NCBI GenBank assembly: GCA_003712165.1
Contig: RHLH01000001.1
Span: 310,001 to 374,000, forward strand
From: Phycisphaera sp.
Lineage (GTDB): Bacteria > Planctomycetota > Phycisphaerae > Phycisphaerales > UBA1924
DNA: 64,000 bases
Direction: 5' to 3'
Under the pieces are notes generated by a model, which saw nothing but the letters and a program-made list of their open reading frames with translations, was not told where the DNA came from and did no database searches. Shown piece after piece: positions 1 through 8,550 of the stretch; positions within the stretch are counted from its first letter, which is position 1, and every line of letters begins with the position of its first letter. A program made the translations under genes and the position numbers.

Positions 1-497
1 TCAAAAAGATTCTAAAGAATAGCGGGTGATCAGAACAACGGACAGATAATTACTACGTCACTGATGAGTACGACCTGATACGAAGAACAATGCACCTAGA
101 AGCTGGTGCGCAGAAGCAAGAGTATCTCGCCAAAAAAATTAATACGTTCATATAATCAGACAGATTTCATGAAAAAAGAGTGGCAATCGAAGTACAATTC
201 GGGAAGTATTCTTTGATTGCGTACGACTTGTTTGTTAAGCATCAGGCATTCTGTGTTGGTGATTCGATCGATTCAGGTATAGAAATACTGCCAATGAAAT
301 CGATGCAATCTGAGATGTCATCGGGACCAGGGTATTATGAGCGGACGCTGTACGATGTGGCGAGGCAGGGCAGGGGTGTGCCTTCGGTTCCTCTAATTAT
401 AATTGGAATCGAGCCATGGGATCGCTTGTAATGTATCTGCGACATGTTGTCGAATTGCATAGCAATCACTGAGGCTAATTCTCTAAGGGATTCAGGC
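1..497. other. AT-rich leading segment of unclear origin
   Basis: This stretch is visibly richer in A and T than everything after position 500. Frame 3 has a stop at 27-29, followed by an open run to a TAA at 153-155 that ends ...KINTFI and has no convincing start. It could be the decayed end of an upstream gene. Apart from the doubtful frame at 180-431, no gene, RNA or repeat could be recognised. The contrast with the GC-rich genes downstream suggests the edge of an acquired or non-coding segment. Confidence 0.4.
180..431 (+). CDS. Small hypothetical protein, doubtful
   Basis: An 83-codon frame starting with GTG. The run AAAAAAGAG lies directly before it, too close to be a normal ribosome binding site. 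The product has no recognisable motif, signal peptide or membrane segment. It lies in the AT-rich leading segment and its codon use differs from the neighbouring genes. It could be a short acquired gene, a remnant, or chance. No function is proposed. Confidence 0.2.
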   Translation: MAIEVQFGKYSLIAYDLFVKHQAFCVGDSIDSGIEILPMKSMQSEMSSGPGYYERTLYDVARQGRGVPSVPLIIIGIEPWDRL

Positions 498-809
498 ATG
501 CACATCGAGATCAACTACCGCGATGGCAACTCCTCTCAGATGCTCGACCAGCGCATCGATGAGACTCTGCGCCACACAATAGGGCACCTCGCCGATAGGC
601 TCACGAGGCTCGAAGTCCATCTGGGCGACGAGAACGCGCACAAGGGTGGCACCAACGATAAACGGTGCCTCATCGAAGCCCGGCCCAAGGGTCTTGATCC
701 GATCGCGATCGAGACACACGGCGAGGACTTCTACGAGACAGTCAAAGAAGCCGCGGGCAAGCTCAAGAGAGCCCTTGACAACAGATTCGACAAACTCGGC
801 CATTCCTGA
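498..809 (+). CDS. HPF/RaiA-family ribosome-associated protein
   Basis: A 103-residue protein of the hibernation-promoting factor / S30EA type. Such proteins bind the 30S decoding region and silence or dimerise ribosomes in slow growth. The sequence shows the expected alternation: an N-terminal strand (MHIEINYRDG), a helix with paired basic and acidic residues, a strand ending in EVHLGDEN, and a last helix of alternating Lys, Arg and Ala. The ATG at 498 is preferred over an upstream in-frame start at 444, because the family begins at this strand and the extra 18 residues match nothing. A second, different HPF homologue lies at 36442-36759, so the two probably serve different conditions. The family call is fairly sure; the precise role is not. 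Confidence 0.75.
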   Translation: MHIEINYRDGNSSQMLDQRIDETLRHTIGHLADRLTRLEVHLGDENAHKGGTNDKRCLIEARPKGLDPIAIETHGEDFYETVKEAAGKLKRALDNRFDKLGHS

Positions 810-973
810 TTTGACCGCGTAAACACGTTCTTCACGCCTGAACTGAGTAACACCGCTGAATTTGGTCCATCGCCGATGAGGCGGCCGGGTCTTTCTGTAT
901 ACTCCGCTGTTCTGTCACAGCCGGGTCCGGTAGGGCCCACGCCGGGTGGATCGAGCAGGGTTGGAGCAGCAGC

Positions 974-1345
974 ATGGGCAAGGTCGGTGGAGTTGTCGTG
1001 GCTCTCGTGATCGCGGGTGTGCTGGTGGGGCTTAGATTTTCAAACAAGGACGAGCTCGCCGCCGACACGCGTGTACAGGTGACCGAGCTGCTCATGAACC
1101 TTCCCGACTACGGCGAGGCCGGTGCTTACTACGAGAGCCTCGCAGACACGCACCACGAGACAGTCTTCGACCATCATCACAAGATGAGCGGCAGGCGGAT
1201 CTCGTCAAGCTTCGACAGCATGGGATACATCCACGAACTCCTTGAAGAGATGGCAAAGGACGCCGAGCGCAGCAACCAGAACGCCAGGGCGGGCTACCTG
1301 CGCACGCTCAAGTCCGAGGTGTACATCGAAGAAGAATCCGGCTGA
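974..1345 (+). CDS. Small membrane-anchored hypothetical protein
   Basis: A 123-residue protein with one hydrophobic segment at about residues 5-21, directly after a short N-terminus with a single Lys. The rest is soluble, polar and His-rich around residues 60-70 (TVFDHHHKM). This looks like an uncleaved membrane anchor with its domain outside the cytoplasm or at the inner face. GGAGCAGC precedes the ATG at a suitable distance. The lipoprotein at 1387 follows after 41 bases on the same strand, so the two may be co-transcribed. No family was recognised. The His cluster may bind metal, but that is only a possibility. Confidence 0.55.
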   Translation: MGKVGGVVVALVIAGVLVGLRFSNKDELAADTRVQVTELLMNLPDYGEAGAYYESLADTHHETVFDHHHKMSGRRISSSFDSMGYIHELLEEMAKDAERSNQNARAGYLRTLKSEVYIEEESG

Positions 1346-1386
1346 TCGGTCCGGCTGTTGCTCATTCGGGTGATATACCATCGGCA

Positions 1387-1842
1387 ATGAGAAAGACCCT
1401 CGCTTTAGCGCTGCTCGCCGGTTCGCTCGCTGGCTGTACTGGCCTCGAGCCCGCCGCGATTGGTGCAGGCATCAGCGTGGCTCAGACAGGCGCGGTCTAC
1501 GTCTTCGGCGTCGACGCCTACACGTACCAGCCCGCCCTGTTTCAGGACGTCTTTCTCGCCGCGATCTACGCCGGTGATCGGCTTGCACTTGAGCTGTACT
1601 CCGAGCGCATGATCTCTGAGACGCGCCACGAGCTGAGATACAATTTCGGAGACTTCAAGCAGGACCGCCTCGTGGTCACGATCACACGGGCGACCGATGC
1701 CGTGACAAAGGTCGAACTCAACGTCAGGGACCAAGCCGACAGCGGCATGTCCACTCTCTATATGCGCATGATGGCGGCGCACCTCGTCGAGAACAACGCC
1801 TACGACTCGATGCTCGATGAAGAGATGATCCCGATCCCCTGA
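1387..1842 (+). CDS. Lipoprotein resembling DUF3568 proteins
   Basis: A 151-residue protein with a lipoprotein signal: MRK, a hydrophobic stretch of Leu and Ala, and the lipobox LAGC with Cys at about residue 17. The mature part runs from a Gly/Ala-rich linker into a segment with an aromatic cluster (AVYVFGVDAYTY). It then has a helix and strand pattern with VVTITRATDAVTK and VELNVR. This resembles the small DUF3568-type lipoproteins, in which a helix precedes two or three beta strands. It is probably anchored to the outer or inner membrane facing the periplasm. The function is unknown. It follows the gene at 974 closely and precedes the channel-like gene at 1871. Confidence 0.6.
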   Translation: MRKTLALALLAGSLAGCTGLEPAAIGAGISVAQTGAVYVFGVDAYTYQPALFQDVFLAAIYAGDRLALELYSERMISETRHELRYNFGDFKQDRLVVTITRATDAVTKVELNVRDQADSGMSTLYMRMMAAHLVENNAYDSMLDEEMIPIP

Positions 1843-1870
1843 TGAAACGCGCCCGGCGCACTATCCAAGA

Positions 1871-2656
1871 ATGATCCCTATGCAACCACCGATCACGGCA
1901 TTCGGGCTCACCGACCCAGCAGGCTCGCTCACGCACCTGATCGGTGCGTTGGTCTTTCTGATCCTCGGGATCGGGCTCGTGCGCCGATCTCTCTGGAGTA
2001 GGCCCCGCTGGATCTCGCTCGCGGTATTCGTGTCATCTGCGGTGCTGCTGCTGATGGCAAGCGGCTTGTTTCACGCGATGCCCGCCGACACGCCCGTGCG
2101 TTCTGTATTCAAGAGGATCGATCACGCCGCGATCTTCATCCTGATCGCAGGCACGTTCACGCCGATCCATGTCATTCTGTTCAAAGGGCCGCTCAGGTGG
2201 GGCGTACTGATCCCGATTTGGCTCGCGGCGGTCGTCGGCATCTCGCTCAAGATGGCCTACTTCGACAGCACCCCGGAGTGGCTGGGGATCACGATCTATC
2301 TTGTCATGGGGTGGGCGGGGGTGATCGCCATGGTCGCGGCCTGGAGGATGTTCAACCTCCGGTTTGTCTCACCACTCGTGCTCGGCGGCATCGCTTACAC
2401 GGTCGGAGCCCTCTGCGAGTTTACGGGCGAGCCCACGCTGATAGAGGGGATCATCAGATCGCACGAGATGTTCCATCTCGCGGTTCTTGTGGGCCTGGGG
2501 TCGATGTGGGGATTCATCACCCGGGTGGCGAAGCTACCCACGGAACGGATTGTCGGGTCCACAATCGAGGCCAAACCCATAAGCCGTGATGAGAACGAGT
2601 TATCAAATAAAACCGCTGGATCCGGGAATACGCACGAGCCGATCGATGTTGCGTAG
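1871..2656 (+). CDS. Hemolysin III / PAQR-family membrane protein
   Basis: A 261-residue polytopic protein with about seven hydrophobic segments. It has the marks of the hemolysin III (YqfA/PAQR) family. These are an early Ser and His in SGLFHAMP, an Asp-His in RIDHAAIFILIAGTFTP, and two late His residues in SHEMFHLAVLVG. In this superfamily these residues hold a catalytic metal, and related proteins are proposed hydrolases of membrane lipids or ceramides. The bacterial role is not settled. The C-terminus carries an extra polar tail of about 40 residues. An alternative start lies three codons downstream at ATG 1880. It follows the lipoprotein gene by 28 bases. Confidence 0.8.
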   Translation: MIPMQPPITAFGLTDPAGSLTHLIGALVFLILGIGLVRRSLWSRPRWISLAVFVSSAVLLLMASGLFHAMPADTPVRSVFKRIDHAAIFILIAGTFTPIHVILFKGPLRWGVLIPIWLAAVVGISLKMAYFDSTPEWLGITIYLVMGWAGVIAMVAAWRMFNLRFVSPLVLGGIAYTVGALCEFTGEPTLIEGIIRSHEMFHLAVLVGLGSMWGFITRVAKLPTERIVGSTIEAKPISRDENELSNKTAGSGNTHEPIDVA

Positions 2657-2719
2657 ACTGGTACCAATCGGTGGGCGGTTCGGTCCCACCACGAAAGCTA
2701 GCCCTTGAGGAGCCTTGTC

Positions 2720-3010
2720 ATGCGTGCACGCTTTGCTGCTGTTCTTCCTGTTGCCCTTCTCGCACTTGCCGGCTGTCAGTGCGATGCCTGCTCAACGGGC
2801 GGTGATTCCGACGGCGATGCCCACGCCGTGGGTTACGTGAACGAGACTTGTCCTGTCGGCGGCGAAGCCATCGCTGTGGACGGCGGCTCGGCCAATTACA
2901 ACGGCCACAAGGTCGGTTTCTGCTGCCCCGGCTGCGAGGGTGGCTGGAACGAGATGTCCACCGCTGAAAAAGATCAGTTCATCGCCGACGCAAAGGCCGG
3001 CACCCGCTGA
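2720..3010 (+). CDS. Lipoprotein with a YHS-like metal-binding Cys domain
   Basis: A 96-residue lipoprotein. The signal peptide ends in LALAGC, giving a Cys at about residue 19. The mature part has NETCPVGGEAI, then YNGHKVGFCCPGCEGGW. This is the layout of YHS/heavy-metal domains, in which spaced Cys residues bind a soft metal. Sequences of the type CPVxG...Y.G...FCCxxC are common on periplasmic metal carriers. The ATG at 2720 is chosen because TTGAGGAG lies about 9 bases before it; an earlier in-frame TTG at 2705 would put extra residues before the signal peptide. A strong terminator follows. It probably buffers or delivers copper or another thiophilic metal in the envelope, by inference. 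Confidence 0.7.
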   Translation: MRARFAAVLPVALLALAGCQCDACSTGGDSDGDAHAVGYVNETCPVGGEAIAVDGGSANYNGHKVGFCCPGCEGGWNEMSTAEKDQFIADAKAGTR

Positions 3011-3032
3011 TCTCTTATCCAATCTGATTCGG

Positions 3033-3067
3033 ACAACCCCGTCAGACAGGCGGGGTTGTCTCTTTTT
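3033..3067 (+). terminator. Rho-independent terminator
   Basis: A perfect 9-bp stem, ACAACCCCG against CGGGGTTGT (3033-3041 and 3051-3059), with a 9-base loop, followed by CTCTTTTT. It ends the transcript of the Cys-rich lipoprotein at 2720-3010. Confidence 0.85.
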
Positions 3068-3250
3068 ACAAGCCCACACTCATGCCGAATCCAAACACGT
3101 CCGGTATCAGAACCGCCCGTGACGCCTGTGACGGCTCTGCGCCGCTCACGACGCGAGGCTCACCAGGAATCGCTTCCCTACGTGTGCGAAAGCTCCGTTT
3201 GTTTACGACGCTCCCCGAGCGGTTCGATGCGCCGCGAGGAGGAGCACACG

Positions 3251-4096
3251 ATGGGTTCAATCGGCGGACCGTTCCAACCATTCGGGGTCCAGCGACAGCT
3301 CGGGATCATCCAGAACCAAAGGTTTGGCGTGCTCCAGCAGCTGGCGACCGGTCAGCGGATCAACCGCGCCGCCGACGACCCGGCAGGTCTCGTCTCCTCC
3401 GAGCAGCTCCGCGCGATGCTCGCCGATCTTGAAGCCGAGTCCCGATCGCTCGATCGCGCACGCAGCTCCTCGCGCGTCGTCGACTCCGCTTACAGCGAGA
3501 TCTCTGATCTGCTCATCGAAGCCGAGGGCCTCGCCGTCGCCAACGCGAATTCCGCGGGCCTCTCAGACGCTGAGCGCGAGGCGAACCAGATGGAACTCAA
3601 CAGCATCCTCTCGTCCGTTGACCGAGTCGCGCAGAGCACGAGCTTCGCGGGCGAGTATCTCCTGCGAGGCGGATCGTCGCTCGCGGTTGAGAGCGCCTCG
3701 GTCGATCTCGCCAGCGCTGCTGTCAACGACCTCGGCCAGACCGAGATCGACGGGGAGAGCTACACCCTCTCGGACATCGGCTCGGGCGGCGCAATGGCTA
3801 TCGACGGCAGCGATCTGTCAGGCTCTCTGGAGATTCTCCGCGCAGCGCGCCAGGAGGTCATTTTCGCACAGGCCGAGGTCGGTGCGTTCGAGCGCAACGC
3901 GATCGAACCCAGAACCGCCAGCCTCGGGGTCGCGATTGAGAGCCTGTCCGCGGCCGAGTCCTCCATCCGCGACACCGATTACGCGAAGGCGACCGCAGCG
4001 CTGGCGAGACTCGATGTACTCGAGAACTCGGCGGTCCGCATCACGTCCGCCGGTGCAAGGATTGACCCGAGCGCCCTGATCAGGCTCCTGGGCTAG
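3251..4096 (+). CDS. Flagellin
   Basis: A 281-residue flagellin, the filament subunit exported through the flagellar apparatus. The N-terminal D0/D1 helix carries the signature TGQRINRAADDPAGL, and the C-terminal helix runs from IRDTDYAKATA to a hydrophobic end, DPSALIRLLG. The middle is short, so it is a minimal flagellin. The start of the protein is unusual: MGSIGGPFQPF replaces the common M-x-x-I-N-T-N beginning. The ATG at 3251 has a strong GAGGAGGAG before it, and the reading frame upstream of it matches nothing. No other flagellar gene is in the window, so this gene stands apart from its export and hook genes. Confidence 0.9.
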   Translation: MGSIGGPFQPFGVQRQLGIIQNQRFGVLQQLATGQRINRAADDPAGLVSSEQLRAMLADLEAESRSLDRARSSSRVVDSAYSEISDLLIEAEGLAVANANSAGLSDAEREANQMELNSILSSVDRVAQSTSFAGEYLLRGGSSLAVESASVDLASAAVNDLGQTEIDGESYTLSDIGSGGAMAIDGSDLSGSLEILRAARQEVIFAQAEVGAFERNAIEPRTASLGVAIESLSAAESSIRDTDYAKATAALARLDVLENSAVRITSAGARIDPSALIRLLG

Positions 4097-4178
4097 CTGC
4101 AGGCGCTCGCCATGTCCGGTCGCGGGTCCTCCGCCCGCGGCCGTCCCCCCGGGCCGGCGGGCGACCTAGCCTCCTCTT

Positions 4179-5654
4179 GTGTCGAGCAAGAGAGCAACAG
4201 AACAAAACACACTCACCACAACCATCGGCATCCTCGCCCGTCGGTTCGGCTTTGATGCGCTCAGATCCGAGCAAGAGCCCGTCGTCGATCGGCTCGTCGC
4301 GGGCGAGTCGGCACTCGTCGTCTGGCCGACCGGTTCGGGCAAAAGCCTCTGCTACCAACTCCCCGGGCTGACACGCGCTGCGCAGAACCCAGATGCGCCG
4401 GGCGTCACGCTTGTCTTCAGTCCGCTCATCGCGCTGATGGAAGACCAGGTCGCGGCTCTCCGCAAGAAGGACATCCGCGCACAGTACATCAACTCCACCC
4501 TCTCGCGCAAGGAGCGCGACAAGCGCTACGAAAAACTCGCGCGCGGCGACTACGAGATCATCTACGCCACACCCGAGCGCATGCTCAAACCAGAGTTCGT
4601 CGATGCCCTGCGCACCATCCCGGGGGGCGTGAACCTGCTTGCCGTCGACGAATGCCACTGCGTGACCAAGTGGGGGCATGACCTCCGGCCCGCGTACCAG
4701 CGCGTGGGTGAATTCCGTCATCAATTGGGCGACCCCGTCACCGTCGCGCTGACCGCGACCGCGACGAAGGAAGTCCGCGACGATGTTCGAAGGGTACTTG
4801 GGCTCTCGGAGTCCGAGATGTCGCTCTTCGCCCAGCCGATCGACAGACCAAACCTGGCGCTCGAGGCAGAAGACTCCTGGGACGACGAGGACAAAATCAA
4901 ACGTATCGAGCGCACGTGTGCCGAGTTTGACGGCACAGGAATCGTCTACTTCGCGCTCATCAAGGACCTTGATCGCATGAGCGATCTTATCCGTAGACGC
5001 CTGCCGGGCTGGACCGTCCGCAAGTATCACGGCAAGCTCCGCCCCGACGAGAAGAAACGCATCTACCGCGAGTTCATCGACGCCAGACCCGAGGACAAGC
5101 TCTTGCTCTGCGCGACCAACGCGTTCGGCATGGGCGTCGATAAGCCCGACATCAGGTTCATCATTCACGCGCAGGTGCCGGGCAGTGTCGAGGCGTACTA
5201 CCAGGAGGTCGGTCGCGCCGGCCGCGACGGCAAGCCTAGCGCGTGCAGGCTGCTGTACTCGCAGGACGATCTGGCCATCCAGCAGCAGTTCACGGAATGG
5301 AAGAACCCCGGCGCGGCTCTCAAGGAAGAGATCGTGCGCGTCATGGTGTTCTCCGATCACGCAGATTTCGACGCCGATGAACTCAGGCTCGAAGTCCTGG
5401 GCAAGACAGGGCAGTCGGGGATATTCGAGCACGCGCTCATCGCGCTGGCGGACATGGGCATCGTCGAACCCACGAGCGTGACCGATGCGCAGCCCAGGTA
5501 TCGCTTCGTGCGAGAGCCAGAGCCGGGCGAGATCGACGAGACATCGATCGCTGAGAAACGCCAGCGGGATCTGATGAGGCTCCTGAGCGTGGTCGAGATG
5601 GTGAAATCCGATGACATCGCGTCACACGTGAATACGTACTTCCAGCTCGATTGA
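4179..5654 (+). CDS. recQ: RecQ-family ATP-dependent DNA helicase, variant C-terminus
   Basis: A 491-residue superfamily 2 helicase. Visible motifs are Walker A PTGSGKS at 50-56, the DECH box at 157-160, TATATK (motif III) and the C-terminal domain with YHGKL, ATNAFGMGVDKPD and YQEVGRAGRDG. RecQ proteins unwind 3'-tailed and branched DNA in recombination repair. After the helicase core, the usual zinc-binding module holds four Cys. Here the matching region (RRLLYSQDDL to the end, NTYFQLD) has none of them where they are expected, and there is no winged-helix RQC or HRDC domain. This is therefore a short, degenerate-zinc form. It starts with GTG. The ATPase and helicase call is secure; whether it replaces a full RecQ elsewhere is unknown. 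Confidence 0.9.
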   Translation: MSSKRATEQNTLTTTIGILARRFGFDALRSEQEPVVDRLVAGESALVVWPTGSGKSLCYQLPGLTRAAQNPDAPGVTLVFSPLIALMEDQVAALRKKDIRAQYINSTLSRKERDKRYEKLARGDYEIIYATPERMLKPEFVDALRTIPGGVNLLAVDECHCVTKWGHDLRPAYQRVGEFRHQLGDPVTVALTATATKEVRDDVRRVLGLSESEMSLFAQPIDRPNLALEAEDSWDDEDKIKRIERTCAEFDGTGIVYFALIKDLDRMSDLIRRRLPGWTVRKYHGKLRPDEKKRIYREFIDARPEDKLLLCATNAFGMGVDKPDIRFIIHAQVPGSVEAYYQEVGRAGRDGKPSACRLLYSQDDLAIQQQFTEWKNPGAALKEEIVRVMVFSDHADFDADELRLEVLGKTGQSGIFEHALIALADMGIVEPTSVTDAQPRYRFVREPEPGEIDETSIAEKRQRDLMRLLSVVEMVKSDDIASHVNTYFQLD

Positions 5655-5675
5655 AGCCGGCGACTATCCTTGCAC

Positions 5676-6107
5676 ATGAAAGATATATCCAGCCGTTGCA
5701 CGATCAGCACGACCCTCAACGAGCCCTACGAATCGCTCGTCACCGTCAAGGGCGAGGTCGAACACCACTTCACGAGCGATGCGCACCCGAGTGACGGCGG
5801 ACAGGGCAAGGGCCCCACGCCGCACGAGCTGCTCGAGGCGTCGCTCGCCGGGTGCAAGTCGATCACCGTGCAGATGTACGCCCAGCGCAAGGGCTGGCCG
5901 CTCGAATCGGTCACCGTCCGTGTCACACACGAGCACCGCGCGAAAGAGGGCAGCGAAGACAAGGCGCACCACTTCGATGTGCAGGTTGAGCTGACAGGCG
6001 ACCTGACCGACGAGCAGCGTGCACGCCTGCACGAGATCGCCGGCCGATGCCCGGTGCACCGGATCCTTGAACAGGAAACCGTGTTCGTCTCAGAACTCGC
6101 GGACTAG
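5676..6107 (+). CDS. OsmC-family peroxiredoxin-like protein
   Basis: A 143-residue OsmC/Ohr-type thiol peroxidase. It has both active Cys residues: C60 in SLAGCKSIT at the start of the long helix, and C125 in IAGRCPVHR. These proteins reduce organic hydroperoxides in the cytoplasm. The spacing fits the OsmC branch closest to YhfA, in which the first part is beta strands with GPTPHELLEASL. The ATG at 5676 is chosen over a TTG two codons earlier. No clear ribosome binding site is seen at either. Its stop overlaps by 4 bases the end of the convergent acyltransferase gene. Confidence 0.88.
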   Translation: MKDISSRCTISTTLNEPYESLVTVKGEVEHHFTSDAHPSDGGQGKGPTPHELLEASLAGCKSITVQMYAQRKGWPLESVTVRVTHEHRAKEGSEDKAHHFDVQVELTGDLTDEQRARLHEIAGRCPVHRILEQETVFVSELAD

Positions 6108-7297
6108 ATATACGTCATCCACCAGTACCGCCTGCGTTTGCGCAGCCTCGCGTACCACAAGCAGACCGGGTAGAGCGCGAATACGATGAGTGCCCACGAG
6201 ATATACACGACCCACAGGCTGGGCTCGTAGCTCTCGGGGAAGCTGCCCATGAAGATCCAATCGACCCATCGGTTGTAGCGCACGAGCGACCAGATGCCTG
6301 CGGAGAGGTGTGTCAGCGGGATGTGCAGGACGTAGTACAGCATCGCCACGTTCCCGAACACCCGGACCGGTTCGACCAGCCTCGGCACAGCCCTCGCGAG
6401 GCGATCGAGCAGCGGCATGATCGCGATCGCAGGCCCGAGCGTCATCAGGATGAACAGCAGCGAGGGCGGGTACTTTTGTGTGTTCAAAAACGCGAGCAGC
6501 GGCTGTTTGTTGTCCGCGTCATAGGGATTCGCGTCGCCGTACGTGCCGAAGTATCTGATCAAGATGAATAGACCTGTCAACGACAGACCAACGCCAATGC
6601 AGATCAGCTCACGCCTGGCTTTCACCACGAGCGATCCGAAGTAGTAGCCGAGCGCCATCACGCCCACCCACGGGATAAGCGGATACACGATGAAGACCCG
6701 TTGAGCGTCGAACGATGTCCTGCCGAAGAATTCGATCGGCTGCTGGATGTGCAGCACGGTCCACAGATCGATGAGATGCTGATTCGGCGTGTTTGGTGAC
6801 CAGCCGTCGAGCAGGTTGTGGCAAGCGATCAGCACGATCCCAAACGCGCCAATAATGAACTTGGGCAGATAAATCAGCAATCCGAGCACGATCATCGAGA
6901 CACCGATCACCCAGATCACCTGCAGCATCCACATCCCGACGAACAGAAAGCCCCAGCCTGCCGCGATGATCGTGAGTTCTGCGAAGATCAACCACGTCCC
7001 GCGCGTGATGAGCCTGCGCGAGAGCTCCGACTTGCTCATGCCGCGGTTGTACACCATGAACGCGCTCGTTCCGGCGAGGAAGACAAACACCGGTGCGCAG
7101 AAGTGTGTTACCCATCGCGTGACGAACCAACCTGGTGTGGTCCACTCGGGGTCGACTGGGTCAAAGGGTGTCGGGCCGAAGTACGAGCGGGCGTGATCGA
7201 GCGCCATCAGGATCATGGCAAGCCCGCGGAGGATGTCGATCGAGGCGATGCGCTCCGGCTTGCGCTGCTTCTCGAGAGCGGGAGCTTCGGGAGTCAT
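6104..7297 (-). CDS. Polytopic acyltransferase of the DUF1624/HGSNAT-like family
   Basis: A 397-residue membrane protein with about ten hydrophobic segments. The N-terminus has the family signature RIASIDILRGLAMILMALDHAR, followed by a Phe-Gly-Pro-rich loop and a second conserved THFCAPVFVFLAGTSAF. Family members include the heparan-alpha-glucosaminide N-acetyltransferase core and YeiB-like proteins, which move acyl groups across the membrane onto sugars. The His in LDHAR is the likely active residue. The ATG overlaps the stop of the anti-sigma-like gene by 4 bases (ATGA), so it is translationally coupled to an ECF sigma factor unit. This suggests an envelope-modification role under stress. 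The substrate is not known. Confidence 0.82.
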   Translation of the reverse strand: MTPEAPALEKQRKPERIASIDILRGLAMILMALDHARSYFGPTPFDPVDPEWTTPGWFVTRWVTHFCAPVFVFLAGTSAFMVYNRGMSKSELSRRLITRGTWLIFAELTIIAAGWGFLFVGMWMLQVIWVIGVSMIVLGLLIYLPKFIIGAFGIVLIACHNLLDGWSPNTPNQHLIDLWTVLHIQQPIEFFGRTSFDAQRVFIVYPLIPWVGVMALGYYFGSLVVKARRELICIGVGLSLTGLFILIRYFGTYGDANPYDADNKQPLLAFLNTQKYPPSLLFILMTLGPAIAIMPLLDRLARAVPRLVEPVRVFGNVAMLYYVLHIPLTHLSAGIWSLVRYNRWVDWIFMGSFPESYEPSLWVVYISWALIVFALYPVCLWYARLRKRRRYWWMTYI

Positions 7298-8550
7298 TCC
7301 TCGATCGTATCAGATTCCGTTCTCTCCTTGATCGAGACCCGGACTCTCGAGAGCCCGGTTGATCGCTTGGCGTTCTCGATCTGTCGGCCGATGTCGGCGA
7401 CCGCCCGCTCGACCATATCGACGAGCTCTTCCGGTTTGATCCTGCCGAGCACGTGCATCCGCTCGTGCTCGTTCATACCGGGCCTGAGGCCGTATTCCTC
7501 GAGTGTTTCGCGGATCGGCTCGATCGCGGTAGCGGTGTTGCTCATCGCAAGGTTCACGCGGGAGAGCTGGTTGTCGGGCTTGCGCGATTCTTCGACTACC
7601 GAGCCGAGCCCTCGGATCGAGTCGAGCGCCTCGTCCATTCTGTAAGGTGAGAAGTTCAGTGTCATCGCACTCGCGTCGTCAAAGTCGATCTCGCTAAACT
7701 CGCCGAACTCGGCTTGGGGCAGCTCGTTCATCGTGTTATACGCATAGTCGATATCGTCGACTTCGATCACGATGCTCGCGGTCTCGATTGCAGGTGTTGC
7801 GAACATACCCGCGTTGCCCCGGCCGAGCGGTCGGCCTTCCTCGAAAGCCCTCGGTGCCTGCATGATCCCGGGCGGGTGCTCGCCCTCGACCTCGGCTGGC
7901 ATCGTCAGCGCTTCATCGCGTGCAGCGATCTCAACGGGTGCCGCGTCGTCTACAGATTCGTCAATCTCAAGACCAGATGATGCTGAGCGGGATCGCGCCA
8001 TGTCCGGGCTCAGTCGGAGCCTGAAATCATCCGTCTCGTCTTCTGCATCACCAAGATCGGCAATCATGTCGTTCTCGATCCCGAGCTGCCTCCGCCCACG
8101 ATCGAATTCCATGGCTCCAGCGTCAGCCAGCGCCGACGATTCGAACAGCTTTGCTGAGGATTCAGTCGATTCAGCGATCATCTCGGGCTTGTCGGTCGCG
8201 GGTTCGCTCATCGCATCAGATCGCGACGCCGCGGCTTCCATCTCGTTCGCAAGCTCAGCCTGCTCACTGGGCGACGGCGCGTTGATCGCGATCGTCCACA
8301 CGCCAGCGGCGAGCACCATAATCGCCGCCACGCCCACGCCGTTCAGCGCCAGAAACAAACGCCTGCCCCGGGTGGGCCTTGGTTCAAACTCCGCGTCGCG
8401 TCCTGGGTGGATCAGCGCCGATCGCTCGTCGGCGCGCGAGATCTCGAGCGCCTTCTTCCAGAGCTCGGTCCGCTCACCCTCTTGTGTGCTCCGAGGCTCG
8501 GTCATCTCGCGCAGCCCCCGTTCGATGTTGTCCAGAGCCGGATCGCTCAT
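7294..8550 (-). CDS. Probable membrane anti-sigma factor, partner of the ECF sigma gene
   Basis: A 418-residue protein with one membrane segment at about 67-89. An acidic, polar N-terminal region lies before it and a long, low-complexity, Glu/Ala/Ser-rich region lies after it. The last 120 residues form a more ordered domain, from SIVIEVDDIDYAY, that resembles DUF4349-type periplasmic domains. The gene overlaps the ECF sigma factor gene upstream by 4 bases (ATGA) and is itself coupled to the acyltransferase gene downstream. That context, with the single-span architecture, points to an anti-sigma factor holding the sigma factor at the membrane. No zinc-binding HxxxCxxC anti-sigma motif is present, so the role is inferred from position. 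Confidence 0.6.
   Translation of the reverse strand: MSDPALDNIERGLREMTEPRSTQEGERTELWKKALEISRADERSALIHPGRDAEFEPRPTRGRRLFLALNGVGVAAIMVLAAGVWTIAINAPSPSEQAELANEMEAAASRSDAMSEPATDKPEMIAESTESSAKLFESSALADAGAMEFDRGRRQLGIENDMIADLGDAEDETDDFRLRLSPDMARSRSASSGLEIDESVDDAAPVEIAARDEALTMPAEVEGEHPPGIMQAPRAFEEGRPLGRGNAGMFATPAIETASIVIEVDDIDYAYNTMNELPQAEFGEFSEIDFDDASAMTLNFSPYRMDEALDSIRGLGSVVEESRKPDNQLSRVNLAMSNTATAIEPIRETLEEYGLRPGMNEHERMHVLGRIKPEELVDMVERAVADIGRQIENAKRSTGLSRVRVSIKERTESDTIEE

Noticed and set aside
4080..5432. 450-codon open frame antisense to recQ
   Set aside because: It lies fully opposite a gene with clear helicase motifs and has no family feature; long antisense frames are expected at this GC content.
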